Shown one piece after another: positions 35,902 through 43,999 of a stretch of 45,285 bases of DNA. The notes beneath the pieces are model-generated. The model had not been told where the DNA came from, did not search any database, and saw only the letters and a program-made list of their open reading frames with translations. Position numbers and translations under genes: made by a program. Each line of letters starts with the position of its first letter. The first letter of the stretch is position 1. The stretch comes from an uncultured Clostridia bacterium (lineage in GTDB: Bacteria > Bacillota > Clostridia > Christensenellales > Aristaeellaceae), in contig CALVVZ010000004.1 in NCBI GenBank assembly GCA_944364075.1, forward strand, positions 1 through 45,285, read 5' to 3'.

Positions 35902-35939
35902 GAGGGACGTATTCCATGGGGATGCGTCCCTCTGCCCTT
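35902..35939 (+). terminator. Hairpin after carB-dapF
   Basis: GAGGGACG (35902-35909) pairs with CGTCCCTC (35925-35932), followed by TGCCCTTT. The T-run is short, so some read-through into the GH36-like gene is possible. Confidence 0.55.
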
Positions 35940-35965
35940 TCTGCGGGCCAGAAGGAGGCGGTGTT

Positions 35966-37828
35966 ATGGATTTCACATACAAGGCGCAGTTTAGAATGTG
36001 CGGAGACGTGTTCAACGATGGTTTCAGCAATGGCCTGACGCTTACGGACGGTTCATCGGTTCGGGAGCTTCAGCTGCTTTCTTCCGGCGCGGAATGCGAT
36101 TTGTATATGACTTCACGGGGAGATCGCATTTCCTGCTGGCATGTGACGCAACCCAATGGCGCCGTGGCGTGCCATACGGAGTTTCAGAATGCGGGCAGCG
36201 AGCCTGTCACCTTGGAAATGTTGGCGTCCTTTGCCCTGATGGGGGTAAGGGGCGACCGCATTCACCGCCTGACCTCTTTCTGGAGCGCGGAGGGGCGGCT
36301 GCTGAGTCAGGATCTGACGGACCTGGATATGGAGCCGTCCTGGAGCAGACACGGCGTGCGCGTGGAGAAGTTTGGTCAGGTGGGGTCCATGCCGGTACGC
36401 AAATGGTTCCCCTTCCTGGCAGTGGAAAACACACGGACCGGGGAATTTCTGGGCGTCCAGCTGTACTGTGCTTCCAGCTGGCAGATGGAGGTGATTTGCC
36501 GGGACGACCCGCTGGAAATCTGCGGCGGGTTGGCGGATTACGACTTTGGCCATTGGCGCAAGACGTTGATGCCGGGTGAGCGCTTCCGCACGCCGCAGGC
36601 AATGATCGCTACCGGACATTCCCTGGAGGAGGTCTGCGATCGCTTAGTCAAAGCGCAGCAGCCGCATATCGCACCTGTGGACCGGGATATGCCGGTGATT
36701 TTCAATGAATACTGCACCACCTGGGGCAATCCGACCCTGGAAAACCTGGAGCGCATTGCCCGGCGGCTGGAAGGCTCCGGGGTGCGCTATCTAGTGATCG
36801 ACGCGGGATGGTACAAGGTGCCGGGAAAGGACTGGAGCGCAACCATTGGCGACTGGCAGCCAAGCGCAGAGCTTTTTCCCCATGGGATTGGGGAGGCGGT
36901 AAAGCTGATTCGGGCGCATGGCATGATACCGGGACTTTGGTTTGAGATGGAAAATGTGGCCAAGCAAGCGGACGCCTTTACGCAAACGGCGCATCTGCTC
37001 AAACGCGATGGTTTTCCGCTTACCGTAGGCAACCGGCGCTTTTGGGACATGACGGACCCTTGGGTGCAGGATTATCTGGGACGGCGCGTAATCGGCCTGC
37101 TGCGCGATCAAGGCTTCGGGTATGTGAAAATCGACTATAACGAAAACATCGGCGTGGGTTGCGACGGTGCGGAGAGCCTGGGCGAGGGCCTGCGCCAGCG
37201 TGTGGCCGCCAGTCAGGAATTTTTCCGCGCCATGGCCCGGGAAATGCCGGAGCTGGTTATTGAGAACTGCTCCAGCGGCGGGCACAGGCTGGAACCGTCC
37301 ATGATGGAGCTGGTATCCCAGGCCAGCTTTTCCGACGCCCATGAATGCCTGAGCATTCCCTTGATTGCGGCCAACCTGCACCGGGCCATCCGCCCCGAGC
37401 AGAGCCAGATCTGGGCGGTGCTGCATGGCAGCGATACCATGGACAGGATTCATTACCTGTTGGCGGCGGCATGCCTGGGCCGTATGTGCCTGAGCGGCGA
37501 TATATTCGACCTGAATGACGCCCAGTGGGAGGAAGTGCGCAAGGGCATTGCCTTCTACGATCAGGCAAAGGATATTATCCGGGACGGTTATACCCGGCGA
37601 ATCGTATGCACAGCGCACAGCTATAACCGGCCGCAGGGCTGGCAGGGCGTCATGAGAACCCTGGGGGACCGTGCGCTTGTGGTGGCGCATACCTTTGCCG
37701 GAGGGGCGAATCCGCCGCTGGAGGAGCTTACTGCCGGATATGCCGTGGAGCAGAAATTCGGGAGCGACCTGGAGGGGGATTTCCAGGCCTGCGCCTTGCT
37801 TCTGCGGCGGGACCACGACGCAGGATAA
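35966..37828 (+). CDS. GH36-like glycosidase (alpha-galactosidase family)
   Basis: A 620-residue protein of the GH-D/GH36 type. An N-terminal beta-sandwich (to about 240) precedes a TIM barrel with NEYCTTWGNPTLENL, YLVIDAGWY, the probable nucleophile Asp390 in VKIDYNEN, the CSSGGHR motif that parallels CSSGGGR of alpha-galactosidases, and the probable acid/base Asp457 in FSDAHE. It is shorter than usual GH36 enzymes (about 720), and the active-site motifs deviate, so the sugar may not be galactose. No signal peptide is seen, so it should act on imported glycosides. The ATG has GAAGGAGG upstream. It begins an accessory sugar cluster. Confidence 0.8.
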   Translation: MDFTYKAQFRMCGDVFNDGFSNGLTLTDGSSVRELQLLSSGAECDLYMTSRGDRISCWHVTQPNGAVACHTEFQNAGSEPVTLEMLASFALMGVRGDRIHRLTSFWSAEGRLLSQDLTDLDMEPSWSRHGVRVEKFGQVGSMPVRKWFPFLAVENTRTGEFLGVQLYCASSWQMEVICRDDPLEICGGLADYDFGHWRKTLMPGERFRTPQAMIATGHSLEEVCDRLVKAQQPHIAPVDRDMPVIFNEYCTTWGNPTLENLERIARRLEGSGVRYLVIDAGWYKVPGKDWSATIGDWQPSAELFPHGIGEAVKLIRAHGMIPGLWFEMENVAKQADAFTQTAHLLKRDGFPLTVGNRRFWDMTDPWVQDYLGRRVIGLLRDQGFGYVKIDYNENIGVGCDGAESLGEGLRQRVAASQEFFRAMAREMPELVIENCSSGGHRLEPSMMELVSQASFSDAHECLSIPLIAANLHRAIRPEQSQIWAVLHGSDTMDRIHYLLAAACLGRMCLSGDIFDLNDAQWEEVRKGIAFYDQAKDIIRDGYTRRIVCTAHSYNRPQGWQGVMRTLGDRALVVAHTFAGGANPPLEELTAGYAVEQKFGSDLEGDFQACALLLRRDHDAG

Positions 37829-38146
37829 AACAAGATTTCCCCTGCATATGATATGCGCTGGGAGACTGCCTGGAGCGCAGAAAACGCCGGAAAGCCGGCA
37901 GGGGAGATGCATGGTAACGCATGCCGTAGCTATGGCACATATACAAACAGCTCGCCGTTTGTTACAACGGCGGGCTCAAAATGTTAAAACCCAGAGAGGT
38001 GTTGGAGAGGCCGCAGCTTCCCCGGACTTTTATTCGTACCCGCCGGCTTTGCCGGCGGGGCGGGCCGTTGATTTTGCTTGGAAAATCGATTCCCTGCAAC
38101 TTCGGACGACCTCTGAAGTGTCCCCCAAAAAGTCAGACAATACAAG
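37829..38146. other. Gene-free stretch with hairpins and an IS3-type end
   Basis: No credible gene in 318 bases. It holds a hairpin at 37949-37976 (CGCCGTT/AACGGCG with AGC/GCT outer pairs) that could end the GH36 transcript, a GC palindrome CCCGCCGGC-TTT-GCCGGCGGG at about 38040-38060, the 16-nt repeat shared with the left end of the window, and the IS3-like end at 38114-38140. It looks like a former insertion or rearrangement site. Confidence 0.55.
38114..38140 (+). mobile_element. Solo IS3-family-like terminal inverted repeat
   Basis: The 27-nt stretch starts TGAAGTGTCCCCCAAAAAG and ends TCAGACAA. It matches the pattern of IS150-group IS3 ends (TG...TG.CCCCAAAAGTTxGACA). No transposase and no partner end are present; the AraC gene begins right after it. 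It is either a remnant or a chance resemblance. Confidence 0.5.
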
Positions 38147-39043
38147 GTGCCGTCCAGGACAAAATATGCGGTGGAGTTTGTACAGCGTTCTTCGTACAGC
38201 GCGATGGGAAAAAATCGTGACGACTACGAACCCTGCTATTTTCGTGGGCGGTTTGCAGGACAGCCTTTATTGCATTGTCATGATTTTTTTGAGATGTATA
38301 TCCATTATGGCGGAGGAAAGGCATACTGCGTCGGTAAGGATACTTACCAGCTGAAACCCAACCACCTGATGATTTTTCCGCCATTTAATTTGCACGGCGT
38401 CTTGGACCGTCAGGTACTTGACGACTATGAAAGAGCTTACCTCTATATTTCGCCTTCCCTACTGAAAAAAGCCGGGTGCGGGCAGCTTGACTTGCAGCAG
38501 TTGTTCAACCGGTATGCGGAAAGGGGACAGTATCAGTTCTTGATGCGACCGGACGCTGCGCTGCATTGCAAAGAGCAGATTCAACTGATGATCGACGGGC
38601 TGCAGGATACCTCCGCCCTGGGAAGTTATACCAACTTTGTGCGTATGCTGTCCTTTTTGCAGACGGTTGCGCAAACGGTTGTCCATACGACGGAGAAGTT
38701 TGAACCGTTGGCCGTCAACGATCCCATGCATGAGGTCTTGACATATATCAATGAGCATTATGTGCAACACATCACGTTGGAGGAACTTGCCCGGCATTTT
38801 GGCATCAGCGCGTCGCTTCTTTCCCATAAATTTGTGATGTACACCGGCCGGAGCGTGTATGATTATGTGCTTTACCGCCGCGTGCTGCAGGCCAAAGAGA
38901 TGATTAATTCCAGCCTTGCATTGAGCGAGGTGGCGTATCAGTGCGGCTTTAACGATTATTCCTGTTTTTTGCGGGCGTTCCGCAGAGTGACTGGCATGCC
39001 GCCTAACGCCTACCGAAAATACGCAAAAGAATTGTTCCAGTAA
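38147..39043 (+). CDS. AraC family transcriptional regulator with cupin sensor domain
   Basis: Up to 298 residues. The N-terminal cupin-type sensing domain includes GQPLLHCHDFFEMYIHYGG and PNHLMIFPPFNLHGV. The C-terminal AraC domain has two helix-turn-helix units, ITLEELARHFGISASLLSHKF and LSEVAYQCGFNDYSCFLRAF, ending with the usual GMPPNAYRK. The start is uncertain: GTG at 38147 has no ribosome binding site, GTG at 38171 has AGGA 11 nt upstream, and ATG at 38204 also lacks one. The first codons abut the IS3-like end, so the N-terminus may have been remodelled. It probably controls the flanking sugar genes in response to a sugar. GC is lower than in the neighbours. Confidence 0.87.
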   Translation: MPSRTKYAVEFVQRSSYSAMGKNRDDYEPCYFRGRFAGQPLLHCHDFFEMYIHYGGGKAYCVGKDTYQLKPNHLMIFPPFNLHGVLDRQVLDDYERAYLYISPSLLKKAGCGQLDLQQLFNRYAERGQYQFLMRPDAALHCKEQIQLMIDGLQDTSALGSYTNFVRMLSFLQTVAQTVVHTTEKFEPLAVNDPMHEVLTYINEHYVQHITLEELARHFGISASLLSHKFVMYTGRSVYDYVLYRRVLQAKEMINSSLALSEVAYQCGFNDYSCFLRAFRRVTGMPPNAYRKYAKELFQ

Positions 39044-39067
39044 AAAAATTTACAGGAGGTGTTTCCC

Positions 39068-40219
39068 ATGATCCGTGTTGCCATTGTTGGCACAGGTTCC
39101 ATTGCCAATGCCCATGTACAAGCCTACCTTCAGTTTCCGGAACGTTGCCGCATTGTGGCCCTTGTGGACATCGTACCGGAAAAAGCGAGGCGCATGAACG
39201 AACGTTATCATCTTTCTGCGGAGATTCTGGACGATCATCATGCGCTTATGGGCAGGCAGGACATTGATTTGGCGGACGTGTGTACGCCGCCCTATGTTCA
39301 CGCGCAGATCAGCGTCAACTGCCTGCGAGGCGGTATGCACGTCATTTGCGAAAAGCCCATGGCGGCTTCGCTGGAAGAGTGTGATGTGATGCTTCGCGCC
39401 CGGGATGAAAGCGGAAAGCAGTTGTCCATTATTGCGCAGAACCGTTTCCGTCAGCCCATCAGCGATCTGAAAGCGCTGCTGGATAGCGGACTGGCGGGGC
39501 CTGTGCGGCATGCGCAAGTGAATTCCTTCTGGTGGCGTGGCCATTGCTATTACGACTTGTGGTGGCGGGGCACCTGGGAAAAGGAAGGCGGCGGATGCAC
39601 GTTGAATCATGCGGTGCATCACATTGATATGCTATGCTGGATGATGGGACTGCCCAAACGGGTAACCAGCGTCCTGGCCAATACCGCCCACGACAATGCC
39701 GAGGTGGAGGACTTATCCGTCAGTATCCTGGAGTATCCGGGCGCACTGGCGCAGATAACAGCGTCCGTAGTTCACCATGGCGAAGAACAGCAGCTGGTTT
39801 TCCAATGCGATCGCGCCAAGCTTGCCGCGCCCTTTGCCAGTTACGCTTCCACGGCCAGATCCAACGGCTTCCCGGAACGCAACGAGGCGCTGGAGCAGGA
39901 GATTGCCGCGTATGCAGCCGCATTGCCGCGGGTGAAATGGGAGGGACACACCGGACAGATCGAGAATGTCTTGACCGCCCTGGAGACGGGTACGCCTGTG
40001 GCCATCGGCGGAGAGGATGGACGGCGCACCATTGAACTAATTACCGCTATTTATGCGTCGGGGGCCAGCGGATGCAGCGTTACCCTGCCCTTGCAAAAGG
40101 AAAATCCTTTTTATACCGTTGCAGGCATCATGGCGCATGTCCCGCATTTCTATGAAAAAACCGTTTCCGCCGCCGACCTGGAGGGCGAAATCACGCTGGG
40201 AAGCAACTATCAAAAATAA
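39068..40219 (+). CDS. Gfo/Idh/MocA family oxidoreductase
   Basis: A 383-residue NAD(P)-dependent sugar dehydrogenase-like protein. The Rossmann loop GTGSIANAH is near the N-terminus, CTPPYVH and the catalytic-lysine motif CEKPMAAS follow, and the C-terminal domain has GGGCTLNHAVHHIDMLCWM with the conserved His residues. ATG at 39068 follows AGGAGG by 8 nt; the frame extends three codons to a GTG that is too close. It is 24 nt after the AraC gene and 30 nt before a second family member, so the three are likely one operon. The substrate is probably a glycoside or polyol, not identifiable by eye. Confidence 0.87.
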   Translation: MIRVAIVGTGSIANAHVQAYLQFPERCRIVALVDIVPEKARRMNERYHLSAEILDDHHALMGRQDIDLADVCTPPYVHAQISVNCLRGGMHVICEKPMAASLEECDVMLRARDESGKQLSIIAQNRFRQPISDLKALLDSGLAGPVRHAQVNSFWWRGHCYYDLWWRGTWEKEGGGCTLNHAVHHIDMLCWMMGLPKRVTSVLANTAHDNAEVEDLSVSILEYPGALAQITASVVHHGEEQQLVFQCDRAKLAAPFASYASTARSNGFPERNEALEQEIAAYAAALPRVKWEGHTGQIENVLTALETGTPVAIGGEDGRRTIELITAIYASGASGCSVTLPLQKENPFYTVAGIMAHVPHFYEKTVSAADLEGEITLGSNYQK

Positions 40220-40249
40220 GAATATACAGCATAACAGGGAGGAATACGT

Positions 40250-41341
40250 ATGCAGGTTTCGGACGGTATGAACTACGCGCCCAAGGGGAAGCCGCAGCCC
40301 GTGGTCCGGCCGGGTGAATTTGTGTTTTCTGCGGTGCATTTGGACCATGGACACATTTATGGCATGACCAACGCCTTGCTGGAGGCAGGCGGCACGCTGA
40401 AATATGTTTACGATCCCGATCCGGCCAAGGTGGAGCGCTTCCTCAAGGCATATCCGCAGGCAACCCCTGCCCGCAGCGAGGCCGAAGCCCTGGAGGACAA
40501 GGAGACCCATATGATCTGCGGCGCGGCGGTGACCAGCGAACGTTGCGCCCTGGGTTTGCGCGCCATGGCTGCCGGAAAGGATTATTTCACCGATAAGGCG
40601 CCCTTTACAACCCTGGAGCAGTTGGAAAGCGCCAGGGCGATGGTTCGTCAGAGCGGCAGAAAGTATATGGTGTATTATAGCGAACGGCTTCATGTGGAAG
40701 GGGCGATTCTGGCCGGATACATGATCGACGCCGGAGAAATCGGACAGGTCATTCATGTAGAAGGCTTTGGCCCGCACCGGTTGGGCGCCTCCGGCAGACC
40801 GGCCTGGTTCTTTGAAAAGAACCGGTATGGCGGCATTCTGTGCGATATTGGCAGCCATCAAATCGAGCAATACCTGCATTTTGCCGGGGAGGAGGACGCT
40901 CGGGTGGTCTCCAGCCGCATCGGGAATTACGCGCATCCGCAGTATCCCGAGCTGGATGATTTCGGGGATTGCAGCATTGTAGGCGCAAAGGGTTCCACCA
41001 ACTATTTCCGGGTGGATTGGTTTACGCCTGACGGCTTGAGCACCTGGGGAGATGGGCGCACCTTCATCCTGGGTACCAAAGGCTATATCGAAATACGGAA
41101 GTATGTCAACATTGCCTCCGGGGAACCGGGCGGCGATCATGTGTTCCTGGTCAATGACAAGGGCGAACAATATGTACGCGCCACCGGCGTCACCGGCTAT
41201 CCCTTCTTCGGGCAGCTGATTCTTGACTGCTTGAACCGTACGGAAGACGCCATGACGCAGGCGCACGCATTCAAAGCTGCCGAGCTATGCCTTCAAGCCC
41301 AGGCGCAGGCCGTGGTTGTCCGCGATTCTTCCATGGGATGA
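40250..41341 (+). CDS. Gfo/Idh/MocA family protein with altered nucleotide loop
   Basis: A 363-residue member of the same superfamily. Instead of the usual GxGxxG it shows AVHLDHGHIYGMTN in the first strand-helix turn, and the EKP motif is TDKAP, keeping the lysine. The C-terminal half has GGILCDIGSHQIEQYLHF, matching the conserved His/Asp block. It could still be a dehydrogenase with atypical cofactor binding, or a non-redox lyase or hydratase partner of the gene upstream. Its ribosome binding site GGGAGG is 7 nt from the ATG. Confidence 0.8.
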   Translation: MQVSDGMNYAPKGKPQPVVRPGEFVFSAVHLDHGHIYGMTNALLEAGGTLKYVYDPDPAKVERFLKAYPQATPARSEAEALEDKETHMICGAAVTSERCALGLRAMAAGKDYFTDKAPFTTLEQLESARAMVRQSGRKYMVYYSERLHVEGAILAGYMIDAGEIGQVIHVEGFGPHRLGASGRPAWFFEKNRYGGILCDIGSHQIEQYLHFAGEEDARVVSSRIGNYAHPQYPELDDFGDCSIVGAKGSTNYFRVDWFTPDGLSTWGDGRTFILGTKGYIEIRKYVNIASGEPGGDHVFLVNDKGEQYVRATGVTGYPFFGQLILDCLNRTEDAMTQAHAFKAAELCLQAQAQAVVVRDSSMG

Positions 41342-41554
41342 ATGCAGGGCGGAAGAATATGCCGCGCTTGGATTGACCTCCGGCACAAAGCAAAGGCTCC
41401 CGATCTCTTCCAGTGCGCTGGAGAAACGGGAGCGTTGGGGTCCATACATCGGCTACGGTTGCTCAGATTGTTGATAAAGCATTTTGCCTTACAATTTCTG
41501 CAAGTTGTGTATTGTACGCTTGCAAGCATAAAGGGGTTTAGCGCCTGCAAGGTT

Positions 41555-41703
41555 GGGCGCGTTGCAAAATGAAAACGCAATAGTAACCTGCACAGAAAAA
41601 GCAGCAGCCAACAACCAAAACCGGTCGCAAAAGAAGCCCAAACACTTCTTTTGCGGCCGGTTTTTTGTGCATTATTTTGGGTTGGCTATTTTGCAACAGC
41701 CCC
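41555..41703. mobile_element. MITE-like element with IS6-like terminal inverted repeats
   Basis: The left end GGGCGCGTTGCAAAAT (41555-41570) and, read inward on the minus strand, the right end GGGGCTGTTGCAAAAT (41703-41688) agree at 14 of 16 positions. The ends resemble IS6/IS26-type termini (G-rich, CTGTTGCAAA). Inside is a strong hairpin AAAACCGG-TCGCAAAAGAAG with its complement (about 41617-41664), and a GCACA/TGTGC outer pair. No coding capacity and no target duplication were found. Confidence 0.5.
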
Positions 41704-41713
41704 AAGTTGCAAA
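41690..41713. repeat. Short palindrome at the right end of the element
   Basis: TTTGCAAC (41690-41697) and GTTGCAAA (41706-41713) are perfectly complementary with an 8-nt loop. Together with 41561-41568 this makes three copies of the 8-mer in 150 bp. Confidence 0.55.
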
Positions 41714-41858
41714 GCGACCTTTCGATTCCATCCAAATAAATGAAATCGAAAACCAGACGGTTGAAAAAGGCACGTTTTTTCATAGGACTACATAGAGAAA
41801 TGAAACTTCAGGTTCCCAAACATGCAAGCATTTCATAGCGTATGGGGACCGAAGGTTT

Positions 41859-41903
41859 CCAAAGGGCGATCGGAAAGCCCTTTGGTCGCGCCTCCAGGCG
41901 CGA
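41859..41903. repeat. Two tandem GC hairpins
   Basis: CCAAAGGGC/GCCCTTTGG (41859-41867 and 41877-41885) is followed at once by TCGCGCC-TCCA-GGCGCGA (41886-41903). No T-run is present. They lie about 125 nt or more past the ZIP gene stop on the minus strand and could stabilise its mRNA end or be an intergenic repeat. Confidence 0.5.
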
Positions 41904-41951
41904 AACTTCTCGCCTCTGCAAGAACGCATACAAAACTTGCAAAAAGAATGA

Positions 41952-41967
41952 GACAAAATATTTTGTC
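41952..41967. promoter_or_regulatory. Perfect 16-bp palindrome, possible operator
   Basis: GACAAAATATTTTGTC is exactly self-complementary with no loop, as dimeric repressor operators often are. It lies 61 nt past the end of the ZIP gene, not upstream of a gene, so its role is unclear. Confidence 0.35.
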
Positions 41968-42027
41968 AACGCGCTGAAAACGGCTACGGCTGCTTTTTTC
42001 ATACGGGAACATATACTGTATGCAAGT

Positions 42028-42771
42028 TTACCCGATCAACGTATCCATCAGCAACATGACGCATACTCCAGCCAGCAGGGAATACGTGGCCAGGCGCTCA
42101 TAGCCATGAGCGTGGGTTTCCGGAATCATTTCGTCGCTGATAACATAGAGCATGGTTCCTCCCGCAAAGGCCAGGGCAAAGGGAAGTACTGCCTGGGAGA
42201 CGGAGACCGCAAAGTAGCCCAGAAAGGTGCCGAACACCTCGATCAATCCTGTTCCCAGAGCCAGCAGGAAGGTACGGCGAGCGGAGACGCCCGCCAAGAG
42301 CAGCGGTGCAATGATGACCATTCCTTCGGGAACGTTCTGTAGCGCAATGCCTACGGCTACGGTCAGCGCGGTGCTATGATCCCCTGAGCCGAAACCTACG
42401 CCTGCGGCGATGCCCTCAGGTAGATTGTGGATGGCGATCGCCATGACAAAGAGCATGACCTTGGCGATGGAGCCGTTCGTGTGGGCCTCAGGCTCCACGC
42501 CGGAAAGCTTGTGCAGGTGCGGGGTAAAACGGTCCAACAGATGCAGACAGCCTGCCCCCAAAAAGATACCGCAAATGGTAATGAACGCGTTGCCCAGCTC
42601 CAGGGAAGGCGTAATCAGCCCGGAAAAGCTTGCAGCCAGCATTACGCCGGAGGCAAAGCCCAGCAGGGCATCATTGTAGCGGTGAGGGATGTTCTTGATC
42701 AGAAAGCCCAAGAGCGCGCCCAGAACGGTGGCGCCTCCTACACCCAGGGCGGTAACGGCCACAAGGGTCAA
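42028..42771 (-). CDS. ZIP family metal transporter
   Basis: A 247-residue membrane protein of the ZIP family (ZupT/GufA-like), likely importing zinc or other divalent metals. Eight hydrophobic segments are visible. The metal-site motifs are AIHNLPEGIAAGVGFG (helix 4) and LQNVPEGMVIIAPLL (helix 5). The frame is open upstream through rdgB, but the start is taken as TTG at 42771 because AAGGAGG lies exactly 8 nt before it and no ATG is available. It is the last gene of the GNAT-msrC-rdgB-ZIP operon, 13 nt after rdgB. Confidence 0.87.
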   Translation of the reverse strand: MTLVAVTALGVGGATVLGALLGFLIKNIPHRYNDALLGFASGVMLAASFSGLITPSLELGNAFITICGIFLGAGCLHLLDRFTPHLHKLSGVEPEAHTNGSIAKVMLFVMAIAIHNLPEGIAAGVGFGSGDHSTALTVAVGIALQNVPEGMVIIAPLLLAGVSARRTFLLALGTGLIEVFGTFLGYFAVSVSQAVLPFALAFAGGTMLYVISDEMIPETHAHGYERLATYSLLAGVCVMLLMDTLIG

Positions 42772-42784
42772 TGCCAATTCCTCC

Positions 42785-43474
42785 TTACAAATACGCTGCT
42801 GTGTCTTCTGTGTCAGGCGCGTAGCCCAGCGCCCGTAGAGCGGAGGCCAGCCAAGGCCGGTATGCCTGCGCCGAACCGGCCAGCGCCGAGGCGCTTGACT
42901 GGGCGGATTGGTTTTCCTCCAGAAAATATCGGCCCGTATGGATTCCCACGGCCAGGCTGTCCAAGGGCCAGCCCGGACGACGGAGCGCGCACGGGCGGTC
43001 CACAAGGTAAAAGGCGTTGCGCGCGCATGCTTCGGGCGTTTCCAGATACATCCAGTAGCAATCCGAACCTGCATAGAGGCACAACGCATTCTGGTAGGCG
43101 GCGCGCAGGCGTCCGCCGTGCCGGTGTGCCAGCGCCATGTAGTATGCCAGCATTTCCTCGTCGGTGGTATTTTCTCCATGGACCGTGCGGCGGATCAGTG
43201 TGCCGGGCTGTTCCGGCGAATTCGGGGGAATATCCAGCAGCAACAGCCCGGAGTCACCGGCCAGGGCTGGGATGCCGGAGCAATCAAAGTAGGCGGCGGC
43301 CTTTAACAGGGCGTTTTCCTGGACGGTGCTCCCGCTTTCGGAAACGTCGGGGCGCTTCGCCAATTCGCTGGGTAGCACGCTCTGAGCCAGGCCGTCGGTG
43401 ATGGCCTGCATCAGGCGGAGTTTGCTGGGGTTTCCCGTGGCCAGCACGATACGGGGCAGCGCAAGCGATGTCAT
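42785..43474 (-). CDS. rdgB: RdgB/HAM1-like non-canonical purine NTP pyrophosphatase
   Basis: A 229-residue member of the Ham1/RdgB family, which removes ITP, dITP and XTP from the nucleotide pool. The N-terminal LATGNPSKLRLMQ and the metal-site region QENALLKAAAYF followed by ALAGDSGLLLLDIP fit the family. The rest is rather divergent (the usual ADDSGL is AGDSGL), so substrate range is less certain. ATG at 43474 overlaps the stop of the upstream gene (ATGA). Confidence 0.75.
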   Translation of the reverse strand: MTSLALPRIVLATGNPSKLRLMQAITDGLAQSVLPSELAKRPDVSESGSTVQENALLKAAAYFDCSGIPALAGDSGLLLLDIPPNSPEQPGTLIRRTVHGENTTDEEMLAYYMALAHRHGGRLRAAYQNALCLYAGSDCYWMYLETPEACARNAFYLVDRPCALRRPGWPLDSLAVGIHTGRYFLEENQSAQSSASALAGSAQAYRPWLASALRALGYAPDTEDTAAYL

Positions 43475-43974
43475 AGCAGGCCGCCTTCCCAATCGCAGGC
43501 GTCCAGAAGCAATGCGCACATCTGTGTAAGTGCCAGCTGATCCTGCGGGGTGAAACGCCCCTGAACCGGACTGTCCAGGTCCAGCACGCCCAGTACCTCG
43601 TTTCCCCGAAGCAGGGGGATTACCAGCTCCGAGGCGGAAGCGCTGTCACAGGTAATATGCCCGGGAAAGGCATGCACATCCGGCACCAGCTGCGCCTGAC
43701 GGGAAGCCGCCGCCGTACCGCACACGCCCCTGCCCATCGGAATGGATACGCAGGCGGGCTTGCCTTGAAAGGGACCCAGCAGCAGCGTTTGACCCTTGCA
43801 CAGGTAAAAGCCTGCCCAGTTCAGCTCCGGCAGCCCCTGATAGAGCAGCGCGGCCATGTTGGCCATGTTGGACAGGGGCGAAGCTACGCCGTCCAGCAAA
43901 GCGGCCAGCTGTTCCCGTAAAAGCGCGTAGCGTGCGCCGGTATCCTGCGGCATGACGCCGGTTGATTGAAACAT
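43471..43974 (-). CDS. msrC: Free methionine-(R)-sulfoxide reductase (GAF domain)
   Basis: A 167-residue single GAF-domain protein of the fRMsr (YebR/MsrC) type, which reduces free Met-R-sulfoxide. NWAGFYL and LGPFQGKPACV are family hallmarks. The three functional cysteines are at 75, 85 and 109, with the same 10 and 24 spacing as C84, C94 and C118 of the E. coli enzyme. The ATG has AAAGGAGG 10 nt upstream. It is second in its operon. Confidence 0.9.
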   Translation of the reverse strand: MFQSTGVMPQDTGARYALLREQLAALLDGVASPLSNMANMAALLYQGLPELNWAGFYLCKGQTLLLGPFQGKPACVSIPMGRGVCGTAAASRQAQLVPDVHAFPGHITCDSASASELVIPLLRGNEVLGVLDLDSPVQGRFTPQDQLALTQMCALLLDACDWEGGLL

Positions 43975-43999
43975 GAGAAGGAATCCTCCTTTGGCTTGA

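Larger units (their letters stand above)
41342..42027. other. 686-bp gene-free, AT-richer region
   Basis: No convincing gene on either strand. It contains an imperfect hairpin at 41396-41433 (GCTCCCG/CGGGAGC), the 149-bp inverted-repeat element at 41555-41703, tandem hairpins at 41859-41903 and a 16-bp palindrome at 41952-41967. From about 41460 on, base composition is clearly lower in GC than the flanking genes, which suggests acquired or decayed DNA. Confidence 0.6.

Noticed and set aside
33209..35917. A 902-codon minus-strand frame opposite carB-dapF
   Set aside because: Shadow of the fusion gene; low-complexity His/Ala/Gly composition and no ribosome binding site or family.
38147..38180. 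Truncated IS3 orfA as a separate gene
   Set aside because: Only about ten codons resemble OrfA and they are in frame with the AraC regulator; too little to call a transposase remnant. Recorded as a finding instead.
41808..42002. A 64-codon minus-strand frame in the gene-free island
   Set aside because: No ribosome binding site, it covers the tandem hairpins and palindrome, and it matches nothing known to me.
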